Origin: Durusdinium trenchii
Taxonomy: Eukaryota > Sar > Dinophyceae > Suessiales > Symbiodiniaceae
Reading direction: 5' to 3'
NCBI GenBank assembly: GCA_963970005.1
Contig: CAXAMN010013781.1
Coordinates: 92,649-156,648 of the forward strand
Length of the DNA stretch: 64,000 bases
Positions 56,679 through 64,000 of the stretch are shown here, in pieces. Made by a program: the position numbers and the translations under genes. The stretch's first letter is position 1; every line of letters starts with the position of its first letter. The notes below the pieces were generated by a model. The model made no database searches. It was not told where the DNA came from and worked only from the letters and a program-made list of their open reading frames with translations.

Positions 56679-56817
56679 GACCTCAGGGACCGAAGCGACG
56701 CTAGTAGTAACAAGTGCCACGCTGCTAGTAACAAGTGCCTTACTAGTAGTAACAATAAGAATTTAATTAGAATTGTAATTACTAGCAAAGGAATCTACTA
56801 GGACCTCAGGGACCGAA
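56679..56817. mobile_element. CTAG-core short element, copy 3, with 16-bp flanking repeat
   Basis: The 107-bp body 56695-56801 carries CTAGTAGTAACAAGTGCC twice and an AATTAGAATTGTAATT inverted stretch. It is flanked by the perfect direct repeat GACCTCAGGGACCGAA (56679-56694 and 56802-56817). An open + frame (56493-56688, LDERILSWWGDLRDRSDAS at its end) is interrupted by the insert. Confidence 0.6.
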
Positions 56818-56833
56818 CTGATGCACGAATGGA

Positions 56834-57103
56834 GTGAGTGTCACGAGTGTCGCCTCGTGCTGTGAGGGCTTGGCCGGAGGAGGGGGGTTTCTGGGAGCCA
56901 ACGGAGACAGCTGGAGACAGCTGGAGACAGTTGGAGGCAGCGTTGGCAGCTTGCTTGCAGCGGTTGGCGCGCCAAGGTTCAAAAAGAGGAATGGGGATAC
57001 CCTTAAGGGTGCGCTGGCCTTCATTCCGTGGGCCGGGCTCCCTAGGAGAAAGGCTGAGAGAAAGACATCCACCGCGATCACGACGAAGTCGATGGGCGGA
57101 TGA
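56834..57103 (+). CDS. possible coding frame, product unknown
   Basis: The + frame contains GGSVGSLLAAVGAPRFKKRN and GALAFIPWAGLPRRKAERKT. It includes a short tandem GGAGACAGCTG repeat (56905-56935). A minus-strand frame covers the same DNA. No motif is present. It may be a 5' part of the cyclase gene, but nothing links them. Confidence 0.25.
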   Translation: MSVTSVASCCEGLAGGGGFLGANGDSWRQLETVGGSVGSLLAAVGAPRFKKRNGDTLKGALAFIPWAGLPRRKAERKTSTAITTKSMGG

Positions 57104-57243
57104 AGCCTATTCTTTCTCTTGAGACATACAACGGAGCAACAGGAACCGTGGTGTGTCTCAAGATGTGAGTCCTCTACATTCCTCTACCATGTTCTCTTCT
57201 CTTCTGCTTTTTGGTGTCGAACCTAACCTACTTCAGGTATAAT

Positions 57244-57440
57244 TCGGCGAGTGAAGATTCCCCTCTGCCTCCACTGCTCTCCCAGACGGCTTTCGGTTGA
57301 CTCCAGCGGCCTGTGCCGTTCCTGCCGCACCGACCGAGGTTTTGCAAGAGGCAAACGCCGAGGCGGGTCGCGCGGATCCGACCGGGTGGGTGCGAAGCAT
57401 CCGTCCGAGCGAGAAGGGCGATTCGGATGGATCCAAAAGG
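57244..57440 (+). CDS. candidate GC-rich exon, frame ambiguous
   Basis: CTTCAG|G precedes a GC-rich block with two plausible + frames. One has paired cysteines (IPLCLHCSPRRLSVDSSGLC, then RSC), which could be a zinc-binding knuckle. The other reads AACAVPAAPTEVLQEANAEA and WVRSIRPSEKGDSDGSK and looks like a flexible linker. It lies 0.5 kb before the first identified cyclase exon and could be its N-terminal region. Confidence 0.35.
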
Positions 57441-57915
57441 TCTGGCAGGATTGAGGGAAGACAGTCTATACCAAGAAGACAGGTTTTCCGTATTTGGTTA
57501 CATTGGACATCAACCGCCATGTAGCTTGGGTAGTTGCTTTTGGAGAAGAACTCCTTGAGAAGAAGTCCGATCTCCAAATCTACCAGATCTCCCCCTGCGC
57601 CATCAGGGCAGTTTGGAGAAGGGCCATGTGGTAATCCACAGGGGCAGCGGTGTGGAGCCCAAAAAACACTCTGCAAGACGCTGAGAAGAGGTGCGTGATG
57701 GTGAGGTCACGGTCGAATTCCTTAACAGGCTAGGCAAAAATTGAGTGGCCAAGCAAAGTTTGGATTCATACCCCTGACTTCTTGCATTTTCCTGCCAGCG
57801 CGAGTAAAATGACACCAGTGAGAGCTTGCATGAACACAGTCCTTGAGTCTGGCCTTAAACAGACAGGAGCAATAAGCAGTCTGACCATTCAAGATATTCA
57901 TCATTCTCCACTGAG

Positions 57916-60900
57916 GAGCAGTCGTCTTTTCGGACGCTAGCGGTTTCACCAACCTGACAGAAAGGCGAGGAAGATGGGACTCCTGCTTTATTGGATGGCA
58001 ACGCTGTTTTCGACCGCAACTCATGCAAAACAGATTGGAAGACCCACTTTCATGTTGTGGCATCTATCTCTGCGAGAGAGCCATGGGCCATGATGATGCC
58101 ACAGGCTTTCCAAGAAAAGCGATGGTGCAGAATTGTTATCATTATGCTATGGCCTTAGGTGCTTGGAGCGCTATCCTCTGCACGGATTTTTTTTCATGTA
58201 TTGAATTGAACCTAGGAACCTTGCCTTTTCAAGTGAGCTCTTCTACTCTGTCGTTTCTACAGGGACAGTATTTCTGCTGATAAAGGAGAATTTGTCGTTC
58301 GCGAACGTCTCCGTAACGTCTGACGTGTTGGAGTCCTACCAACTCCAGTTTGGAGACTTTTCTAAGGAAGCATCAACCCTTTCTGTAGTTCTTTCTTAGC
58401 TCCCATGCTTGCTGAGGCCTTACGTCTTTCTTCACTCCTTTGATAGACATCATCAACTCCTACCGCGGTGATGTTGGACAGCCCAGCATGAACTTTGGTG
58501 CTTCCAGCGTCACACTCGCGGTTTGGATGTCCAGCTCTGACGATTGGATCGTCCTTCCGCTGACGACGGGACCCGCAGGCACTGCAGCTGGACCTGAACA
58601 CGGATGCACCCAGAATGAACCCAGAATCCATCTGAACTTGTGGGGAAACAAAAGCATAGTCCCAAGCAGGCACGTCTCTTTAAATTCAAACAAGCCACCA
58701 GTGTCTATGTTCCTTGCTACTACATGCTTATTTTTTTGGACACATCGACGGCATTTCCTTTCTTAAGGGAGCCACTTCTCGTTCTGGGCGGGTGACTTGA
58801 CTTCTTTGCACCAGTCGATCCCCTCGGCGGACTCACCAAGTCGCCGCGCGGATTCCACGCGGCGTCACGCACTGAGGTGATCAAATTCAGTGGTGACGCA
58901 CTGACCATCTACTTCCCGGCACCCTGGACGCAGCGCGTTTGTTTATTTTTCTTTTTTCAGCGCACACATGCGCAAACTGGCAAGTGCCAGCTGGAAGCGG
59001 CAGACAGCTGTCAAGTGGGTGTGGTGAAGGTGTCTGTTCTAAGCTGCAAAGTTCCTTCTTCCTTTCAGAAACCATTTCTCCCGCACACGTCTACGAACCG
59101 AACCTGTTCTTCTTCCCCCCCCTTACTTGCCCCCATTGGCCTCGGAAAAAACACGGACACCGAGGCAGTTGATGATACCAAGCACGAGAAGTACAATCAC
59201 GTGGTTCCGCCGCACGGGACGTGGGGCCGGGGACCTCGGGGACCTCAGCGCGAGGGGCGTGGGAACGGCACCAAAGCACCGGGTATACTGTGGCTCAGTT
59301 CTTGTTGGGTGGATCGGAGGAGGAAGAGGATGAATTCCGAATTCTTCAACTTGGGTGCGTGGCTGCGTAGCTGTAGCTCAACTTATATAACTTGGTGAGG
59401 GTAGTGGGTTGGATGTGCATCTAGATTTTCGTGGGCGAATGCCTCCGAAGAGAGCGGACAATTTGTTGAGTGACCTGGTGTTTGAACGAGCCACACGTCT
59501 TGCATCTACCTGCTTGTGCTGAGGCGAACTTCCTTTTTACTTTTTTTGTGAAGTACCTTGATTGCCGTCATTCGATGGCCAAGGTATCGGCGAAGGTGTA
59601 TCCGTTGTACATTCTACACGTCTTCCCGAAGTCAACAATCATTGCAAGTCGAGCTAGCATCACAATACTGAAACATCTTAAACCATGAAGCTTCTATGAA
59701 ACCTCCAGCTAAGGTCCTATAGGTCTTTCATTCACCCTTTCTACCCCTTTTCGCCCAAGAGTTTCTCAATTTGTACATCCTGAGGTCTTCCAGACCTGGG
59801 CCCACAGCACACCGCCGTGCTCCGGGTTAGAGCGCCCAGCCGGTGCCGGTGCCATCGTGTCGCGGCGCGATCACCACGATCAGCCGGGGTCAAAGTCCTG
59901 CTTTTGGGGGTCGCACAGAGGCAGGAGAAGAGGTGGCAGCTTCTGTGCTTTGTTGTCTACTCCTTGTCTTTTGCGGGTCTCTGTCAGTGTGATTTTCTGG
60001 GCAGAAAACTCTTGCTGCAGGTTTTTGTGGGGGGTGCTTATGGGTTGAAGCATGCCCTGACACATGCTTAGGGGAGTGAAGACACCCAATCGATCCCATC
60101 GGTGTTCTAACTCGATAAGGAAAGATGGAGTTGGATGGGGCTCAAGAATCCGTAGCTCAAAATATCTCGGAAACAGATTGACGATAGTAGGAAGGAGACA
60201 AGTGGGTTCTGGTTTTTTCAAGGTTTGCATCAGTTGCACCGCGCCTATTCTTTCTGCAAGGCTTGCGCCTGCTGCATTGAAATTCACAAGCGCCTCCACA
60301 TGTTCGACACAGGCCCAGGGTGAAGAGGGTCGAGTGCTTTCCGTACTCACGAACCAAGAGAAGCTTCCGAATTCAATGTTTCACACATGGAGTCGTTCGT
60401 GTCAGTCAAGTCGGCGAGTTCCACGGTCTCAGGCAGCTTCCTTTGCATGGACAGCAGGAATCCAGCATGCCCCTGAATCCACTCAGTTTAGACCCTTCTT
60501 AAAAGGACACTTCCTTCGCTTTTTTCCAAAACGAGCACTGCCTTGTTCCACGAGGCGTCGACGGCGTCCGTTTGTGCCTCCACATTGGTGTTGGATGCGG
60601 CGAGGTGAATATCCTCCAGGCCGGGGTGAAAAATCCTCAATATATAGAGTATATCCTCAGAACTAATTATATAGTGATTAGTGATTGCATATTATAGAAA
60701 TCAACTTCTAGATAGGTGGAGAGTGGTGTAATGATATAACTGAGGCTGTGGTATTTTTTCAGCGTTCTCACACTCGACCAGGTGGGTGGCCGGCCTCCGC
60801 CTGAGACGCGGGTGCCACGCTTGGAGTGCGCCGGCGTGGGCGGTGGTGAAACGCCGTGGGTGTTCGTCACGCCAACGGCGGGGTGCTCCGTGTGGGAGAG

Positions 60901-61584
60901 AGAGAGAGAGAGGGCTTCCGAAGTGGGGTTCACCATTTCAAGCTTGGTAGATTCAAGACTGGAGGAAGGGGGCCCTAATTTGCACACCTGTCATTTGATT
61001 GGGTTGTTGGAAGGTTTGACAACTAAGGAAGGTTTCAGCACCCTGACCTGCGAAAGCCGATGGAATTTCCGCAACCTGCACCAACCCGCGCAAGAACCGA
61101 GAACGCCAGGTACATCATTGCTGGCCCACCCTTGGAACAGATTTCCATTGCTGAGCCCTTGGCCGGCAATGGCGAGACCTGTCTGAGTCCTCAGGCGAGC
61201 AATTGCCTGGCACCCTTTGGGGACGTTTAGCATTGGTGGAGATCAATCTGATCAATTTGCTCAAAAAGAAACGGAAGAGACCCCAAGTTTGGGTCAACAT
61301 TCCACTCTGGATGAAGACCCTTGAATGGTGGGTCCCCGTAGTGATAATTCGTTTGGAGACAGAACTGGGTTTGGTGTTCCGAGCACAACCTTACTCACGG
61401 ATCCAGAGGGACCCAGATGCGCGTGTTTGGCCCCAGATGCGCGGGGCCCAAACCGGATTCTGGACCGCCTGGAGAGGCTTGGGCCTATGTGAAGGACTGC
61501 GTGGTGGAAGGCTCACCAGTCGAGGAGAGAATGTTCAACGCTGCCTGGAGGTTGATAGAGCTCGGGACACATGGACAAGGCTGA
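57916..61584 (+). CDS. soluble-type class III adenylyl cyclase (ADCY10-like), at least ten exons
   Basis: Exons: 57916-57964 (VVFSDASGFTNLTE, first metal-binding Asp); 58417-58472 (LTSFFTPLIDIINSYRGD); 58877-58918 (VIKFSGDALTIYFP, second metal Asp in GDAL); 59165-59225 (AVDDTKHEKYNHVVPPHGTW); 59787-59827 (LPDLGPQHTAVLR); 60261-60312 (ACACCIEIHKRLHMFDT); 60555-60619 (VDGVRLCLHIGVGCGEVNIL); 60782-60825 (GGRPPPETRVPRLE); 61109-61196 (YIIAGPPLEQISIAEPLAGN); 61477-61584 (AYVKDCVVEG, ERMFNAAWRLIELG, then TGA unless spliced earlier). All acceptors are AG|G; of nine donors six are GC. Eight of nine junctions keep phase; an exon appears missing between the first two. It would make cAMP from ATP. Soluble cyclases respond to bicarbonate or pH in other organisms; that is not shown here. 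The N-terminal and distal regions are not found. Confidence 0.85.
60895..60912 (+). repeat. short GA microsatellite in a cyclase intron
   Basis: GAGAGAGAGAGAGAGAG lies between the exons ending at 60825 and starting at 61109. Confidence 0.85.
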
Positions 61585-61807
61585 ATAGCAATTGACAATC
61601 AGAATCGAAAGGAAAAGGACACCAGGAGTATTCTGGTCCTGTTCCACTTCCCACCAGGGGTTTGACAGGCAATACTCCTGATCCGATGGCAAAATGCCCC
61701 CTAGTTTGCACAGGTGACAACACGACAAGGTGTCTTGTGTGTACCGCTGCCGTATATGTCAAAATCCTGAGTCGCTTCACATCCCAAGCCTCTGAAACCC
61801 TTGAGGA

Positions 61808-64000
61808 ATGCCTGAGGTTCTTCCATGGGAGGTGTTTGTGAAGCAGGCCACGCGGACTGTAGCATCGGCCTATCTCCAGGGTCGAAGTCCATCAGTGGAG
61901 GTGTTGGAGCAGACGGTGGTGGCCACCGCTGCAGCTGGCCAGTGGGCCTGGGCGTTGCACTTCTTGGAGTTCCCAGAAGGACGGACTTCAAGAAGTTGTG
62001 AAGCTTTCTTGCGAAGTCTTTCAAGGTCGAAGCAATGGCAGTTGCACCTGAGACTCTTCGAAGAGCTCTACATGAAGGGAATTCCAATGTCAGATGGTGC
62101 GGTGCATGCTGCCTTGTACTCTTGCAAAGCTGCGAGTGCTTGGGCCCATGCGGAAATCTTGCTGACTCGTCATCCCAGCTTAAAATCTTTCAGCCTGGTG
62201 TTGGGGATCTCTCCTTGGGATCGAGCTCTTGAGATCTTGGCCCAGATGACACCAGCGCAGCAGAGCACGGTGAGCTTGAACCATTTGATCAGCAGCCTGG
62301 GCCAAAGCTTGCGATGGGCCTTGGCCTTGCAGCTGGGACATCAGCGACAACAGCTGAGCAATGGGCACCGAATGGCGACAGCCAAGGCGATGATCAGCGC
62401 CTGTGAGAAGGGATGCCAATGGGAGGCCGCTTTGCAGCTCTCGCACGAGCTGGAAGAAGCAGGGCTCGTGGATGTGGTCTCTTGTTCCTCCTGCATCCGC
62501 GCACTGGCAAAAGCAAACCAATGGCAACGGGCGGAACTCTTGCTGGAGAAGATGTTGCGACGTGAGCCTGAGCCCAACATAATAACCTTTAACTGTTTGA
62601 TCAGTGCGTGTGGAGGGGACCAGTGGCCGCGGGGTTTGCATCAGCTGTCTGAGCTGCCTCTTCATGCGCTTGTTGCAGATGACTTTACTCTGGTCACCAG
62701 CATCAGTCGGCTTCCACTATGGCAGCCAGGCCTCTTCTTGTTGAGGACTTCTAGATCTCAAAGCACCGAATGCAAAGAAGCATTCAGTGCTTTGATGAGC
62801 AGCCTCAACCGCCAATGGATGACATCTCTTGCCTTGCTCCGATACATGCACCAAAGGGATCTCGAGACCAGCCTGCCTTGCCAACAGGGAGTCTTGTTGA
62901 CACTGAAAAGCTCAGATCAATGGGAGAGGATGGTGAACGTCATGGCACCAGCCAGTCACGGTCGCAGTGCTTGGCGCCGTCGGGGCACCATGTCCTCGCT
63001 CCAGCTGAGCACCGAAGGAAGAGCCTCCCGCTGGAGGGAGGCGGTGAGCTTCTTTCGAGGGATGTTGAACGGACACATCGAGGCCTGGTGGAAGAAAGAC
63101 TATGTTTCCACACTATCAATTCCCTGCAACAACCCAACTAATCTTGACCAGACTCCTTTCCGACACAGAACGACTTTCTCTTTTGCCAGACTCTTGGTGA
63201 AGAACCTTTCTGCTTTGGACCCTCGTTTAGCTTGGGCTCTCCTAGTAGGGGGTTTCTTGTTGGGGTGAAGGGTTGTATTGATCAAGCTCTGACAAGATGA
63301 CCGGTTGGGGCTTCAAACACAGGCTCGTTCAGAATCGAACCCGGAATATCTTTTCCAGGACGTCTTCCACAATAGCAAACGAAAGAAGCAACATTCAGCA
63401 GAGTTTGGTACAAGAAGCACCAACTCTGAAGGTGTCCTCCTCTGAAACCACTGCGGCCATCTCTGCATGTGATGTTGGGCCACAGTGGCCACTGGCCTTG
63501 GAGATTTTTCGGCGCTCTGGCATGAGGAGCACTTCCACCTTCAATGGAGCGGTGAGCGCGTGTCAAGAGGGAGCATGCTGGGTGTTGCCACTGAGTTTAT
63601 TGGATCTCATGAAGACCTGTCTCGTGAAATCTGATGCTCTGAGCTTTAACTCCGTCCTCACCTGTTGCGAGAAGGCGGCTCTCGGGCCGGGCGAGGGCAG
63701 GCTTGAAGGAGCTGCAGACTCCGGACCCGAAAGATTGCAGGGTTGTTTTGCAGGAGCTGGTTGCTGGATTCCATATCATCAACCTACCATACCTACTACC
63801 ACCCAGCTTACCATACACCATACAACCTTCCACTCCCTGTCCTTCCCCCTCCCCTCCTCTTCAGGCCAAGCGCTGGGAGTTCTCCTTTCGCTTGGCTCGC
63901 GGGGCCTCCGCCGCTGCCGAACGCCTCGACGCGCTGACCGCCTCGGTGGCCGCGGCCGCCTCGGCGCAGCGCTGGCGCTGGGCGCTGCAGCGGATGGCGG
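61808..64000 (+). CDS. pentatricopeptide-repeat (PPR) protein, truncated by the window edge
   Basis: Exon 1 opens at ATG 61808 and runs to a GC donor at 63083 (425 codons). Exon 2 is 63432-63674 (AG|G, GC donor, 81 codons). Exon 3 starts at 63865 and leaves the window. All junctions are phase zero. The protein is a chain of about 35-residue helix pairs with the PPR signature: NGHRMATAKAMISACEKGCQ, NIITFNCLISACGG, SETTAAISACDVGPQWPLAL, DALSFNSVLTCCEKAKRWEF. PPR proteins bind organelle RNA and guide editing, splicing or stability; plastid and mitochondrial RNA processing is extensive in dinoflagellates. The ATG may not be the true start, because a targeting peptide is not evident. The frame of exon 1 continues past the donor to a stop at 63268. 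Confidence 0.8.

Overview
This is nuclear DNA of a eukaryote, most likely a dinoflagellate of the Symbiodiniaceae/Suessiales type. Four things point there. Genes are cut into many short exons whose acceptors are almost always AG|G and whose donors are mostly GC, with some GT and GA. Every gene or exon that can be supported lies on the + strand. A degenerate Ty1/copia-type LTR element and a pentatricopeptide-repeat (PPR) gene resemble those common in dinoflagellates. The intergenic DNA is full of minisatellites, microsatellites and small dispersed repeats. There is no operon structure, bacterial promoter or CRISPR array. Two assembly gaps (26680-26689 and 44580-44979) interrupt the window. Introns dominate, so most long reading frames are chance or shadow frames. 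Genes are therefore given as exon chains supported by splice sites, reading phase and family motifs.

Layout. 0-5 kb: mostly non-coding, with two copies of a ~300 bp A-tailed retroposed sequence, one flanked by a perfect 22-bp direct repeat. 5.4-5.9 kb: a possible two-exon gene. 6.9-9.3 kb: a five-exon, phase-consistent chain for an alpha-helical protein. 9.7-11.05 kb: a three-exon chain ending in a stop. 12.3-16.2 kb: scattered exons including a PH domain. 16.67-25.19 kb: one LTR retrotransposon with short LTRs, a 5-bp target-site duplication and a copia-style half-tRNA primer site; its decayed pol gene is split by ~3.7 kb of other DNA containing CAATTG minisatellites. 25.25-27.84 kb: a gene built from serially duplicated microexons, each adding about ten residues of an EEEAAARKKQ-like helix. 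28.7-38.0 kb: isolated exons, one SURP-like. 38-43 kb: almost nothing. 43.15-45.05 kb: a 76-bp tandem array, a purine tract and the large gap. 45.67-48.7 kb: a TXNDC9-like thioredoxin-fold gene. 50-57 kb: isolated exons (one WW-like) among simple repeats. 57.9-61.6 kb: a soluble-type class III adenylyl cyclase in at least ten small exons. 61.8-64.0 kb: a PPR gene running off the right edge.

The strongest identifications are the cyclase, the PPR gene, the TXNDC9-like gene, the copia-type element and the microexon gene. Other exons are supported by composition, open frames and splice phase only, and their products are not recognised. The genes show no shared pathway. What unites the window is its architecture: one transcriptional direction, GC-donor introns, internal exon duplication and repeat insertion.
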